Assembly (NCBI RefSeq): GCF_004405125.1
Contig: NZ_SORX01000013.1
Location: forward strand, 1 to 56,505
Reading direction: 5' to 3'
Length of the DNA: 56,505 nt
Origin: Jeotgalibacillus salarius
Lineage (GTDB): Bacteria; Bacillota; Bacilli; Bacillales; Jeotgalibacillaceae
Notes under the pieces: model-generated
What the model was told of the DNA's origin: nothing
Databases searched by the model: none
What the model saw: the letters and a program-made list of their open reading frames with translations, nothing else
Program-made: the position numbers and the translations under genes
Shown: positions 35,872 through 44,883 of the stretch, piece by piece
Layout: each line of letters starts with the position of its first letter
Numbering within the stretch: position 1 is the first letter of the stretch

Positions 35872-36315
35872 ATGTCAATCGAAGTAGGCAGCAAAGTAAA
35901 GGGTAAAGTGACTGGTATCACTAATTTTGGGGCGTTTGTTGAATTGCCGGGCGGTTCAACAGGGCTGGTACACATCAGTGAAGTTGCGGATAATTATGTC
36001 AAGGATATCAATGACCATCTGACAGTTGGGGACGAAGTTGAGGTTAAAATCCTGAACGTAGAGAGCGATGGCAAGATTGGTCTGTCAATTCGTAAAGCGA
36101 AGGATCAGCCACAGCAAAGCCAAAGCCGCCCTAGACCAAATCGCAGCAACGATCAACGTGGAGGACGCGGAGGCAGTGCGCCAAGTGGACCGCCACGCGG
36201 AGAGAATTTTGAACAAAAGATGGCTCGTTTCCTCAAAGATAGTGAAGACCGTCTAACTTCTCTTAAGCGAAACACAGAATCAAAACGCGGAGGACGCGGA
36301 GCGAAAAAAGGTTAA
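35872..36315 (+). CDS. yabR: YabR, general stress S1-domain RNA-binding protein
   Basis: A 147-residue protein with one S1 domain (residues about 5-75, VGSKVKGKVTGITNFGAFVELPGGSTGLVHISEVADNYVKDI) and a low-complexity Arg/Gly/Ser/Gln tail (about 80-147) that resembles RNA-binding RGG-like stretches. It is the homologue of B. subtilis YabR and of S. aureus/E. faecalis GSP13-type proteins, which associate with ribosomes. The ATG at 35872 has AAGGAGGATC in front; the frame upstream is the leader. The tail is longer than in B. subtilis (128 residues). Confidence 0.93.
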   Translation: MSIEVGSKVKGKVTGITNFGAFVELPGGSTGLVHISEVADNYVKDINDHLTVGDEVEVKILNVESDGKIGLSIRKAKDQPQQSQSRPRPNRSNDQRGGRGGSAPSGPPRGENFEQKMARFLKDSEDRLTSLKRNTESKRGGRGAKKG

Positions 36316-36376
36316 TAGCTGCCGAAAGTTGTTTTATAGAAGGCATCAATTACAGTGATCATACGATAGATAGAGT

Positions 36377-36408
36377 ACCGGTGTGCAAATGAGCATACCG
36401 GTTTTTTT
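36377..36408 (+). terminator. Rho-independent terminator of yabR
   Basis: ACCGGTGTGC and GCATACCGGT form a 10-bp stem with one G-U pair, followed by seven T. Confidence 0.88.
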
Positions 36409-36486
36409 ATACATATGGATGTAAAAAAGAGGAATGAAGCCGTGAACGTCGAAATAATTAATATAATCATTGAGGAGGAATAGGAA

Positions 36487-36945
36487 ATGACGATAGATGA
36501 ATGGCTTGACGAGCACAACCAGCAGTATTTTTCCTGGCTTGAACGCTTAAGGAAAATGAATGAAGAGAATTTCTTCCAGCCAATTGCTGATCAGAAGTGG
36601 TCTCCCGCAGCAATTGTCATGCATATGGCCGCATGGGATCATTACACGCTTGATGACCGGATCCCGCAGATTAATGAAGGTGCGAGACTAGAAAAATTTC
36701 CGGATTTTCAGCAGTTTAATGAGCAGGCGTGGAAAAAAGCGGACAGTGGATTCAGTCAAAATGAAATTATGGATGAAGCCAGGAATGAGCGGGAACTTTT
36801 AATGGAGACGGTTCGTACAATGGATAAGGACAAACTGCATGCTAAGTTTTCAATAGGCAATGACACGATGACAACGGAAGAGTACATTACCGGTTTTGCC
36901 GGGCATGATCGTCATCATATGAAGCAGATAGGAGGTGCAGAATAA
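36487..36945 (+). CDS. DinB-superfamily protein (DfsB type)
   Basis: A 152-residue helical-bundle protein of the DinB/DfsB superfamily. Members use three histidines to bind a metal (Ni, Zn), and many are thiol transferases or of unknown function. Candidate ligands are H46 or H52 (VMHMAAWDHY), H140 and H143/H144 (AGHDRHHMKQ). The RBS is GAGGAGGAAT. It is not at this position in B. subtilis, and with the next ORF forms a two-gene insertion between yabR and the tRNAs. The substrate is unknown; bacillithiol is only a guess. Confidence 0.8.
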   Translation: MTIDEWLDEHNQQYFSWLERLRKMNEENFFQPIADQKWSPAAIVMHMAAWDHYTLDDRIPQINEGARLEKFPDFQQFNEQAWKKADSGFSQNEIMDEARNERELLMETVRTMDKDKLHAKFSIGNDTMTTEEYITGFAGHDRHHMKQIGGAE

Positions 36946-37179
36946 ATGGATCTTATTGGGTTGGTCTCAGTTGTGATGGTGTTTTCAATTCCTCTGACAG
37001 CGATTCTTACAAGTCATTTTCGAAAACAGAATAAGTCCAGGCATGAAATCATCGACAAACAGCTGGAGCTTGAGAAGATGAAGCATGAGAATTATATGCT
37101 TGAAACAGAAAAACTCCGTCTGGAGCTTGATTTACGACAGGGGATCAGTGTGCCTGAAGAGCATAAGCGATTGATTTGA
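36946..37179 (+). CDS. Small membrane-anchored coiled-coil protein, unknown function
   Basis: A 77-residue protein beginning directly after the stop of the DinB-type gene, with GGAGGTG in front. Residues 3-22 form one transmembrane segment (LIGLVSVVMVFSIPLTAILT), and residues 28-65 form an amphipathic coiled coil rich in E, K, L (DKQLELEKMKHENYMLETEKLRLEL... type). The topology resembles PspB-like phage-shock proteins, but I see no clear homology. It is translationally linked to the DinB gene. Confidence 0.65.
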   Translation: MDLIGLVSVVMVFSIPLTAILTSHFRKQNKSRHEIIDKQLELEKMKHENYMLETEKLRLELDLRQGISVPEEHKRLI

Positions 37180-37185
37180 GGCACA

Positions 37186-37223
37186 AAAAAAGACAGCGTG
37201 GAGGTGACTTCGCGCTGTTTTTT
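37186..37223 (+). terminator. Terminator of the DinB-type operon
   Basis: ACAGCG and CGCTGT flanked by A6 and T6 form a stem with a 14-base loop; it can terminate in both directions. Confidence 0.65.
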
Positions 37224-37242
37224 GTTGTTAAGTATTAGCTGG

Positions 37243-37420
37243 GGTTCTGTGCGGGGATATTCGGGTCGTTTGCTGTAGTTTTTCGGTCATTGTTTTATCA
37301 TTTAAGGTCGCTTTCGATATTCGGTCATTTTATCCGGTCGTTTCCGTAAGGTTTCGGGCCACATTCGCAAAATTCCCGGTCGTTTCTAACTCGTTACGGG
37401 TCACTTTTCACAGGTCGTTA
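37243..37420 (+). repeat. 21-bp-period motif array with alternating GGTCG/GGTCA cores
   Basis: Nine cores start at 37264, 37285, 37306, 37323, 37336, 37357, 37378, 37399 and 37413 (a weaker GGTTC at 37243). Steps of 21 dominate (37243-37306 and 37336-37399); a 30-bp step (37306-37336) is split by an extra motif, and the last step is 14. The fifth base alternates G, A, G, A, G, A, G, A, G without exception (one core is GGCCA). It follows a terminator and precedes a partial GGTCATAAGCC-type repeat. Confidence 0.8.
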
Positions 37421-37428
37421 TTCGTCTT

Positions 37429-37510
37429 TGGCAGCAAAGCAAAAAAACGCCCGTTCAACTCCGCGACTTACGTCTGTCGGAGCTGAACAAGCGCCTTCCA
37501 CTTTTCTATA
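37429..37510 (+). repeat. GGTCATAAGCC dispersed repeat, right half only
   Basis: GGCAGCAAAGCAAAAAAACG, CTCCGCGACTTACGTCTGTCGG and GCGCCTTCCACTTTTCTAT match the right half of units A and C at 19 kb. The left half with GGTCATAAGCC is missing. Its end abuts the 3-prime end of the tRNA-Glu gene. Confidence 0.6.
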
Positions 37511-37582
37511 TGACCCGTACGGGATTCGAACCCGTGTTACCGCCGTGAAAGGGCGGTGTCTTAACCGCTTGACCAACGGGCC
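37511..37582 (-). tRNA. tRNA-Glu (anticodon TTC)
   Basis: A 72-base cloverleaf on the reverse strand, from GGCCCGTTGG to the discriminator A. The acceptor stem is GGCCCGT / ACGGGTC, the anticodon loop is CCTTTCACG with TTC, and the T arm is GGGTTCGAATCCC. CCA is not encoded. It follows tRNA-Met on the same strand, corresponding to the trnS Met-Glu pair of B. subtilis. Confidence 0.95.
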
Positions 37583-37590
37583 TAATATGG

Positions 37591-37664
37591 TGGCGGCAGA
37601 GGGGATCGAACCCCCGACCTCACGGGTATGAACCGTACGCTCTAGCCAGCTGAGCTACGCCGCC
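37591..37664 (-). tRNA. tRNA-Met, elongator (anticodon CAT)
   Basis: A 74-base cloverleaf on the reverse strand. The acceptor stem is GGCGGCG / TGCCGCC, the anticodon arm is ACGGTTCATACCCGT, and the T arm is GGGGGTTCGATCCCC. A CCA follows directly (37588-37590). The first acceptor pair G-C excludes the initiator tRNA. It is nearly identical to B. subtilis trnS-Met. Confidence 0.93.
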
Positions 37665-37684
37665 ATTTATGAAGCACAAGTTAT

Positions 37685-37713
37685 ATAATACATAGCGCGC
37701 CATCAAGTGTCAA
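37685..37713 (-). promoter_or_regulatory. Promoter of the tRNA-Met/tRNA-Glu pair
   Basis: On the reverse strand TTGACA (37708-37713) and TATTAT (37685-37690) are exactly 17 bp apart, about 20 bases before the tRNA-Met 5-prime end. Confidence 0.82.
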
Positions 37714-37755
37714 TATTTTTTTCGTAAATTTATATTTGTTGATTAAGCAGGAATC

Positions 37756-37822
37756 CGTCGAACGTTTTTTATTGTTCCGAGCGTTATTTTGACAAACTCC
37801 TTCGTTCTGTTCTTTTTATAAT
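37756..37822 (+). promoter_or_regulatory. spoIIE promoter with long spacer (Spo0A-type)
   Basis: TTGACA (37789-37794) and a perfect TATAAT (37817-37822) are 22 bp apart, too far for an ordinary SigA promoter. B. subtilis spoIIE and spoIIG have about 21-22 bp and need Spo0A-P. CGTCGAA (37756-37762), one mismatch from the 0A box TGTCGAA, lies 27 bp upstream of the -35. Confidence 0.65.
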
Positions 37823-37857
37823 TAGCCCAATAAGAAATGAAGGAGTGGACCTGCAAG

Positions 37858-40266
37858 ATGGCAAATGTGCATGAAGCAAACTTCGAACTGACAAACGCGC
37901 TCTCTCTTAACAGAACACGGAGAAAAGAAGGTAAAAAACTGCACGTCATGAAATGGATTTATGAAAAAGGAATTTTTCATTTATTGGCAGGGCTTATGCT
38001 GGGTCGCGCAATTGTTATGGTGCAGTTTATGCCATTTGCTTTGCCGTTTTTCGCTGCAGTCATGATCATGCAGCGTCAGAAAGCACCTCACACATTTGCC
38101 GGATTAACTGCGGGTGCAGCTGCGCTTGGCTTACTGCCTGCTTTGTATACAGCCTCTATCTTACTTGTGTACTATATTAGTTTTGGTTTGCTTAGAAAAT
38201 ACGCGAATAATCAATTTATAGCAGCCGGGCTGGCAGCTTTGGTGACGGGTGTTGTGAAAACCTGTTATGTCTGGGCACTGAGGCCGCTCGATTGGATGGA
38301 AGGTTTCTACATATTATCAGAGGCTGCGATGACCGGGATATTGCTGCTGATTTTTCTGCAGAGCTTCCTCGTACTGACGAAAGGGAGGAGAAGTGCATAT
38401 ACACATGAAGAGCTGGTGGCACTCTCTGTCCTGGCTGCATCTATTGCACTTGGTTTAACGGGGTTAATGGCAGGAGATCTGTTCGTAAGCCATATTGCCG
38501 CGCGCTATCTTGTGCTGGCCGCTGCGTTATCGGCTGGAGCACTTGTTGGATCTACTGCGGGTGTGGTGATCGGGCTCATATTCTGCCTGGCTTCTTTCGC
38601 ATTTATTCCTGAAGTAGCACTGTTAGCGGTAACAGGGCTGCTTGGAGGCTTGTTAAAGTCGGGCGGGCGTATAGGGGCAGTCATTGGATTAATGCTGGCG
38701 ACAATTTTAACCGGATTAATGATGGAGAATGCACTGCGTCTTGAATTTTCATTATATGAATCAGCAATCGCAGCATTACTGTTATTTATCACGCCTGCAG
38801 GATGGGTCCGGGCATTAGCTCGTCATATTCCAGGTTCTGAAGAGTATGCAGAAGAACAGCAGCACTATGCGAAAAGCGTGCGGGATGTTACGGCGGAAAA
38901 GGTTGAACATTTTTCGGTGATGTTCAAAAAGCTTTCTGACAGTTTTTCAGACGTAGAGCCTGGTGCAGAAAACGCAGGCGCCGCTGATGAGATGATTGGA
39001 TGCGTCACTCAGCAGACGTGTGATCAATGCTTCAGGAAAGAATTCTGCTGGTCTGAGCATTTTGACCGTACATATGAATGGATGACGGTATTAGCTGAAA
39101 GAGGTGAGCCTGAGTCGGGGTGGAAATCATACTGCGTGAAGTCAGAAATAATGGAAAAAGAATTCGAACAGTTTCATCAGGATAAAGCAGTCAATCAGCT
39201 GATGCAGCAGCATATGAAAGACGGAAACCGGTTTGTGGCAAGACAGCTTTCAGGACTGGCTGATGTGATGAGTGAATTTGCAAATGAGCTGCAGCGTGAA
39301 ACGCAGCAAAATGGTGAGCAGGAAGAAAAAATACTTGAAGAACTGCAGGAATACGGTGTGCGTGCTGATCAGATCGACATTCACTGTCTCGAATCGGGGA
39401 GAGTAGACCTTGATGTGCTGCTCCCATTTCAGGAAAAGCATGGAGAATGCGACAAGCTGATTGCACCGATGCTGTCCTCCATTTTGCAGGAAACGGTCAT
39501 TGTGCATCAAAAAGGAGATCTCCCGCCACCATACTACGGAACGACGGCTACCTTCCGTTCAGCGAAAGCCTTTCAGGTAACAGCCGGCATTGCCCATGCG
39601 GCGTATGCAGGGGGGCTGGTATCTGGTGACAGCTATACAGCTACTCCAATTCATGAAGGGAAGTTTGCTGCCGCGATTTGTGATGGGATGGGTAACGGTC
39701 AGAAAGCACGTGAAGAAAGTGAAGAGACGATCGGCCTGCTGGAAGAAATGCTGAAAGCCGGGATAGAAGAAGAGCTTGCAATCAAGTCTGTTAATTCAAT
39801 TTTAACGGTGAAAAGAACGAGCGATATGTATTCTACAGTAGATTTAGCGATGATCGATCTGCAAAATGCCAGGGCGAGGTTTTTAAAAGTAGGCGCAGTG
39901 CCAAGCTATGTGAAACGCGGGAAACAGATACAAATGATAGAAGCTGCCAATCTGCCATTAGGATTCTTTCATGAAATGGAGATGGATATATTAGAACATC
40001 AATTAAAATCAGGAGATATGTTATTTATGCTGAGTGACGGGTTAATTGACGGTCTCCGATCAATTGAAAATCCTGAACGCTGGATGAGGCGACAGATCGC
40101 GGAGCTTGTGACCACAGATCCACAGGAAGCGGCTGATTTGCTTGTGGAATCGGCAGTCCGGGCTGCGGGAGGATCGATAGATGATGACATGACAGTCGTT
40201 GCAGTAAAAATCGATCACCAGGTGCCAAAGTGGGCTGCGATCCCTCTAAAAAGGTCAGTGGGCTAA
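37858..40266 (+). CDS. spoIIE: Stage II sporulation protein E, PP2C phosphatase
   Basis: An 802-residue membrane phosphatase that dephosphorylates SpoIIAA to free SigF in the forespore, and joins FtsZ at the polar septum. Residues about 30-310 contain ten hydrophobic segments, then a linker with a Cys-rich knot (TQQTCDQCFRKEFCW) and the C-terminal PP2C domain (about 570-802) with the metal aspartate in CDGMGNGQKA (D609), LSDGLIDG and DDMTVVAVKI. The ATG at 37858 has AAGGAGTGG in front; an in-frame ATG at 37837 precedes this site. Confidence 0.96.
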   Translation: MANVHEANFELTNALSLNRTRRKEGKKLHVMKWIYEKGIFHLLAGLMLGRAIVMVQFMPFALPFFAAVMIMQRQKAPHTFAGLTAGAAALGLLPALYTASILLVYYISFGLLRKYANNQFIAAGLAALVTGVVKTCYVWALRPLDWMEGFYILSEAAMTGILLLIFLQSFLVLTKGRRSAYTHEELVALSVLAASIALGLTGLMAGDLFVSHIAARYLVLAAALSAGALVGSTAGVVIGLIFCLASFAFIPEVALLAVTGLLGGLLKSGGRIGAVIGLMLATILTGLMMENALRLEFSLYESAIAALLLFITPAGWVRALARHIPGSEEYAEEQQHYAKSVRDVTAEKVEHFSVMFKKLSDSFSDVEPGAENAGAADEMIGCVTQQTCDQCFRKEFCWSEHFDRTYEWMTVLAERGEPESGWKSYCVKSEIMEKEFEQFHQDKAVNQLMQQHMKDGNRFVARQLSGLADVMSEFANELQRETQQNGEQEEKILEELQEYGVRADQIDIHCLESGRVDLDVLLPFQEKHGECDKLIAPMLSSILQETVIVHQKGDLPPPYYGTTATFRSAKAFQVTAGIAHAAYAGGLVSGDSYTATPIHEGKFAAAICDGMGNGQKAREESEETIGLLEEMLKAGIEEELAIKSVNSILTVKRTSDMYSTVDLAMIDLQNARARFLKVGAVPSYVKRGKQIQMIEAANLPLGFFHEMEMDILEHQLKSGDMLFMLSDGLIDGLRSIENPERWMRRQIAELVTTDPQEAADLLVESAVRAAGGSIDDDMTVVAVKIDHQVPKWAAIPLKRSVG

Positions 40267-40329
40267 GAGTTGCATGACCCTTTCTATCTTGCTGTATACT
40301 AATGAAAAAAGAGCGGAAAGGGTATCGTG

Positions 40330-41694
40330 ATGAATGATTTTGACTTAAGGGTGCTGAAAAATTGCGAAAAACATAAGATGGTTTCAAAAGGGGATAAAGT
40401 GCTGATTGGGGTATCGGGGGGCCCTGATTCAATGGCACTTCTTCACTTCTTCAGTGAAAGCCCGCTGCAGTTAAACGTGGAAGCTGTGCACGTGGACCAT
40501 GGACTCAGGGAAAGTTCAGCTGCAGATGCAACATATGTAGAGGCGTATTGCCGAACTCACCATATTCCTTTTCATCTTCTGCATGCGGATGTCAAAGGGA
40601 AAATAGAAGAAACAGGAAAAGGGGTACAGGAAGCAGCGCGCGAAGTCCGCTATGCTTATTTCGATCAGTTGATGAAGGAAACCGGTGCTGCAGTGATGAT
40701 GATCGGCCAGCATGCGGATGATCAGGTGGAGACAATTTTATTCCGCCTGATGAGGGGTACGTCTATACGCGGGGCAGCCGGTATTCAGCCGGTCAGGTCT
40801 TTAGCGCACGGAAAGGTTGCGAGACCATTTTTAGCTGTAACAAAAAATGAAATCGAACAATATTGTGAACAGCACGACCTGAAACCGCGCAGAGATCCGA
40901 CAAATGAAAGCGATACTTATACAAGAAATAGATTGAGAAGACATGTGATTCCGTTATTGAAAAAAGAAAACCCGCAGATCCATGAAGCGTTCGAACGCTT
41001 TTCTGAAGAGCTTAGTGAAGATAATGAATGGCTTGAAAAACAGGCCGAAAACGCGCTTGAAGATGTATGTGTATTAAAATCCCGGGAGCTTTTTCATTTG
41101 TCAGTAGAAAAATTCCGGTCTTATGGTCTTCCTTTACAAAGAAGAATGATTCAACTAATATTGAATTATCTGTATGCAAAAGTACCCACTTCTTTATCTT
41201 CTGCGCATACGCGCGCGATACTGGACTTGCTGAAACAAGCTCATCCGTCTGGAGATATTCACCTGCCTGAATTCATGACAGTAACCCGTTCTTATGGAAA
41301 CGGTTATTTTCATTTTCAGCGTGAAACTGAAACTGATCCTTACTGTTATTTAATCGATCAGGAGCAGTTAATCGATCTTCCTTCAGGAGAGAAGCTTGAA
41401 ATGCGGGCTGGTGAAATCGTGCCGGATAAGCCGTACCGTGATCTTTATTATGTATCTGAGTCATTCATGCCACTGACGGTTAGAAGCCGCAGGGATGGAG
41501 ATAAGATGCGGCTGCCTGATGGCAAAGGGTCAAAGAAGATAAAAGATGTTTTTATAGAAAAGAAGGTACCCGTGCGATTGCGACATCAGTACCCTGTTGT
41601 AACAGCTGCTGATGGAAGGGTGCTTTGGCTTCCGGGGCTGCGTAAAGCGCCGTCCGATGGAAAATCTGCTGCATATACGTTAATTTACTATTAG
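40330..41694 (+). CDS. tilS: tRNA(Ile)-lysidine synthetase
   Basis: A 454-residue enzyme that puts lysine on C34 of tRNA-Ile2 so it reads AUA. The ATP pyrophosphatase loop is SGGPDS (S29-S34) and the core has [18 protein letters not shown]. The C-terminal TilS domain is present ([30 protein letters not shown]). GTG 40327 and ATG 40330 are adjacent; either could be used with GGAAAGGG in front. yabS and yabT, which follow spoIIE in B. subtilis, are absent, so tilS follows spoIIE directly. Confidence 0.94.
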   Translation: MNDFDLRVLKNCEKHKMVSKGDKVLIGVSGGPDSMALLHFFSESPLQLNVEAVHVDHGLRESSAADATYVEAYCRTHHIPFHLLHADVKGKIEETGKGVQEAAREVRYAYFDQLMKETGAAVMMIGQHADDQVETILFRLMRGTSIRGAAGIQPVRSLAHGKVARPFLAVTKNEIEQYCEQHDLKPRRDPTNESDTYTRNRLRRHVIPLLKKENPQIHEAFERFSEELSEDNEWLEKQAENALEDVCVLKSRELFHLSVEKFRSYGLPLQRRMIQLILNYLYAKVPTSLSSAHTRAILDLLKQAHPSGDIHLPEFMTVTRSYGNGYFHFQRETETDPYCYLIDQEQLIDLPSGEKLEMRAGEIVPDKPYRDLYYVSESFMPLTVRSRRDGDKMRLPDGKGSKKIKDVFIEKKVPVRLRHQYPVVTAADGRVLWLPGLRKAPSDGKSAAYTLIYY

Positions 41695-41717
41695 GATCTT
41701 CTAGGAGGACATTGTTC

Positions 41718-42266
41718 GTGTTAAATAAAGACATCGAGAAAGTATTGTATACCGAAGAACAGCTTCAGGAAAAAATTAAGGAACTTGGCTCAGAGTTAAC
41801 TGCTGAGTACCAGGATAAATATCCACTTGCAATTGGCGTATTAAAAGGTGCGATGCCATTTATGGCTGACCTGATCAAGCGTATGGATGTATATCTTGAG
41901 ATGGATTTCATGGATGTTTCAAGTTATGGAAACTCAACTGTTTCTTCCGGAGAAGTAAAAATCGTAAAGGACCTTAACACGAAAGTAGAAGGCCGCGATA
42001 TTCTGATTCTTGAAGATATCATTGACAGCGGACTAACACTCAACTACCTGGTTGACCTGTTCAAGTACCGCAAAGCAAAATCAATCAAAATTGTTACGCT
42101 GCTTGATAAGCCGACTGGAAGAGTTGCAAATATCAAGGCAGATTATGTTGGATTCATTGTACCGGATGAGTTTGTTGTAGGATATGGACTTGACTATGCG
42201 GAACGTTATCGAAACCTCCCATACATCGGTGTACTGAAGCCTGAAATTTATACAGATTCTGAGTAA
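41718..42266 (+). CDS. hprT: Hypoxanthine-guanine phosphoribosyltransferase
   Basis: A 182-residue purine salvage enzyme making IMP and GMP from PRPP. The PRPP-binding site is [19 protein letters not shown] and the metal/base region is [17 protein letters not shown]. In Bacillales it also binds the FtsH region functionally, and (p)ppGpp inhibits it. The GTG at 41718 lies 9 bases after GGAGG; a TTG at 41712 is too close. It forms a pair with tilS and precedes ftsH, as in B. subtilis. Confidence 0.95.
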   Translation: MLNKDIEKVLYTEEQLQEKIKELGSELTAEYQDKYPLAIGVLKGAMPFMADLIKRMDVYLEMDFMDVSSYGNSTVSSGEVKIVKDLNTKVEGRDILILEDIIDSGLTLNYLVDLFKYRKAKSIKIVTLLDKPTGRVANIKADYVGFIVPDEFVVGYGLDYAERYRNLPYIGVLKPEIYTDSE

Positions 42267-42374
42267 AAAAGAGTATGAGATAGAGCAGGCTGTGAGCAGG
42301 CTTATTGGTTGTCATGCTTTATTTTACTGTGATAGTATTGATATTAGTTTTCTGACCGTGGGAGGAGGTAAGGG

Positions 42375-44396
42375 ATGAACCGTATATTTCGTAATACAAT
42401 ATTTTATTTAATCATTTTCCTCGTGATTATTGGTATAATTGGCCTATTTAATAATGGCAATGAGCCAAATGAGGAACTCACATATGGTGAATTTTTAAAT
42501 GCGCTTAATAGTGGGGAAGTGACGGAGATAGAGATTCAGCCGGACAGAAGCGTATATAACGTGCGCGGACAGCTGGAAGGATATGAAGAAGCTGAATATT
42601 TCCTTACAAACATTCCATTTGAAAGTTCAGCACTTGAAACAATTGATGAAGTGGCAGCAGCGAATAATACTGAAGTGAATGTATTGAAAGCCCCTGAAAC
42701 AAGCGGCTGGGTAACATTCCTGACAACGATTATTCCGTTTGTCATCATCTTCATCCTATTCTTCTTCTTGCTTAACCAGGCTCAGGGCGGCGGCGGAGGC
42801 CGTGTCATGAACTTCGGTAAGAGTAAGGCAAAGCTTTATACTGAAGAAAAGAAAAAAGTGCGCTTCAAAGATGTTGCAGGGGCTGACGAAGAGAAGCAGG
42901 AACTTGTCGAAGTTGTTGACTTCCTGAAGGATCCCCGCAAATTTACTGAAGTCGGAGCACGTATTCCTAAAGGGATTTTGCTTGTCGGGCCTCCGGGTAC
43001 TGGTAAAACACTGCTTGCTCGTGCAGCAGCAGGTGAAGCAGGCGTACCGTTCTTCTCGATTTCCGGTTCAGACTTCGTTGAGATGTTTGTCGGTGTCGGG
43101 GCATCACGTGTACGTGACCTGTTTGAAAATGCGAAGAAAAACGCACCATGTATCATCTTCATTGATGAGATTGATGCGGTTGGTCGTCAGCGTGGCGCCG
43201 GTCTTGGTGGCGGACACGATGAGCGTGAACAGACGTTGAACCAGCTACTGGTTGAAATGGATGGTTTCGGCGGCAATGAAGGTATCATTATGATTGCTGC
43301 GACAAACAGACCTGACATTCTGGATCCTGCATTACTGCGTCCAGGACGTTTCGACCGTCAGATTACAGTAGACCGTCCTGATGTAACAGGTCGTGAAGCT
43401 GTACTGAAAGTTCATGCAAGAAACAAACCGCTTGCGGATAATATCGACTTAAAAGCGATTGCTCAGCGTACACCTGGTTTCTCAGGAGCAGACCTTGAAA
43501 ACCTGCTGAATGAAGCAGCCCTTGTTGCTGCGCGTCGCGATAAGAAGAAAATTGATATGGGTGACGTTGATGAAGCAACAGATCGCGTGATTGCAGGTCC
43601 TGCTAAGAAGAGCCGCGTAATCTCTAAAAAAGAGAGAAAAATCGTTGCCTTCCACGAAGCGGGTCATACAATTATCGGTGTGGTGCTTGATGAAGCCGAT
43701 ATGGTTCATAAAGTAACCATTGTTCCTCGTGGTCAGGCTGGCGGCTATGCTGTCATGCTTCCGAAAGAGGACCGTTACTTCATGACAAAGCCTGAATTGC
43801 TTGATAAGATCACAGGTCTCCTTGGAGGTCGTGTAGCAGAAGATATTATCTTTGGAGAAGTATCAACTGGTGCACACAATGACTTCCAGCGTGCGACGGG
43901 CATTGCGCGCCGCATGGTAACTGAGTTCGGTATGAGTGATAAGCTTGGACCACTTCAGTTTGGGCAGGCTCAAGGCCAGGTATTCCTGGGCCGTGACTTT
44001 AACAGCGAACAGAATTACTCTGATCAGATCGCTTACGATATTGATACAGAAATTCAGCGCATTATTAAAGAGTGTTATGCGAGAGCGAAGACGATCCTTA
44101 CAGAGAACCGTGAAAAGCTTGAGCTCGTAGCTGAAACGCTTCTTGATATTGAAACACTCGATGCTGCGCAAATCAGACATCTTGTGGATCACGGAAAGCT
44201 GCCTGAGCGTGACTACGGTCATGATGAAGACAACGACCGTAAAGATATTACTGATGAAGCAAAAGAAGTTGAATCTGATGAGACGTCTGTGACGACTGAT
44301 GAAGAGATCAACGCTGAAGAGAAATCTTCAGATGAACTGCTGAAGGAATCTAAAGAAGATACACCTTCTGAAGAAGATAAGCGTAATAAAGAATAA
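42375..44396 (+). CDS. ftsH: ATP-dependent zinc metalloprotease FtsH
   Basis: A 673-residue membrane AAA+ protease that degrades damaged membrane proteins and regulators such as Spo0E. Transmembrane segments are at about 8-25 and 113-133, with a short extracytoplasmic domain between. The Walker A motif is GPPGTGKT near residue 205, Walker B is [11 protein letters not shown], the second region of homology is RPGRFDRQI, and zinc is bound by HEAGH (about 427-431). The last 50 residues are an acidic Asp/Glu/Ser/Lys tail, longer than in B. subtilis (637). RBS GGGAGGAGG. Confidence 0.97.
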   Translation: MNRIFRNTIFYLIIFLVIIGIIGLFNNGNEPNEELTYGEFLNALNSGEVTEIEIQPDRSVYNVRGQLEGYEEAEYFLTNIPFESSALETIDEVAAANNTEVNVLKAPETSGWVTFLTTIIPFVIIFILFFFLLNQAQGGGGGRVMNFGKSKAKLYTEEKKKVRFKDVAGADEEKQELVEVVDFLKDPRKFTEVGARIPKGILLVGPPGTGKTLLARAAAGEAGVPFFSISGSDFVEMFVGVGASRVRDLFENAKKNAPCIIFIDEIDAVGRQRGAGLGGGHDEREQTLNQLLVEMDGFGGNEGIIMIAATNRPDILDPALLRPGRFDRQITVDRPDVTGREAVLKVHARNKPLADNIDLKAIAQRTPGFSGADLENLLNEAALVAARRDKKKIDMGDVDEATDRVIAGPAKKSRVISKKERKIVAFHEAGHTIIGVVLDEADMVHKVTIVPRGQAGGYAVMLPKEDRYFMTKPELLDKITGLLGGRVAEDIIFGEVSTGAHNDFQRATGIARRMVTEFGMSDKLGPLQFGQAQGQVFLGRDFNSEQNYSDQIAYDIDTEIQRIIKECYARAKTILTENREKLELVAETLLDIETLDAAQIRHLVDHGKLPERDYGHDEDNDRKDITDEAKEVESDETSVTTDEEINAEEKSSDELLKESKEDTPSEEDKRNKE

Positions 44397-44423
44397 GAAT
44401 CTGTATTAGCTTGCAGATTCTGG

Positions 44424-44460
44424 ATCCGCGGTTCCTCGTAAATGGGGCCGCGGATTTTTT
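44424..44460 (+). terminator. Rho-independent terminator of ftsH
   Basis: ATCCGCGG and CCGCGGAT form a perfect 8-bp stem with a 16-base loop, followed by six T. Confidence 0.82.
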
Positions 44461-44538
44461 AACGGATGCGGCGTGGAATGGTCTGCAGCGTTAAAAACGG
44501 CTTTGGTGCCGGGTTTCATCAAATGCCGCTGGATTTCG

Positions 44539-44695
44539 GATCATTTTCCGGGGAATTGAGGTCACACACGACGAAACCCGGATCAGATTTTACTTGAGAG
44601 AGATTTTCTCCGGTCAAATTGGTGGATTTACGGGTTGGGTTTGAAAAAATCCGGATCACATCCGGATGTTTTCGGATCACATCTAGACGAGCGCC
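44539..44695 (+). repeat. 21-bp-period motif array (GRTCAY core)
   Basis: GATCA/GGTCA cores start at 44539, 44560, 44581, 44612, 44654 and 44675; a degenerate GGTTG at 44633 keeps the phase. Steps are 21, 21, 31, 21, 21, 21. Several units read GATCAC/GATCAG-AT and end in CCG or TCG, the same style as at 18.75 kb. It lies behind the ftsH terminator and runs into a GGTCATAAGCC-family repeat. Confidence 0.78.
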
Positions 44696-44830
44696 CTCCG
44701 CTTTTCGATTGTCCGGCTGCGGCAGGCAGGTCCTCGAGTCATAAGCCACCTTGAGAAATTGGGGAGGGTCACCTATTTCTCTCAAATTGTCTTATGCTTG
44801 TCGGACCCAAACACCTGCCTCCGCTTTTTA
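44696..44830 (+). repeat. GGTCATAAGCC dispersed repeat, 44.7-kb copy
   Basis: It begins with GTCCGGCTGCGGCAGGC and CTCGAGTCATAAGCC, and ends with CTTATGCTTGTCGGACCCAAACACCTGCCTCCGC. CATAAG pairs with CTTATG, and an inner TTGAGAAAT pairs with ATTTCTCTCAA, so a nested cruciform or RNA hairpin is possible. The ends match the 19-kb units while the centre differs. It lies directly upstream of the coaX promoter zone (TGATAAAAT). Confidence 0.7.
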
Positions 44831-44883
44831 AAATGTGATAAAATGTGAGCAGTGTGTATTCTAATGAGGCGTGGTGAATAAAG

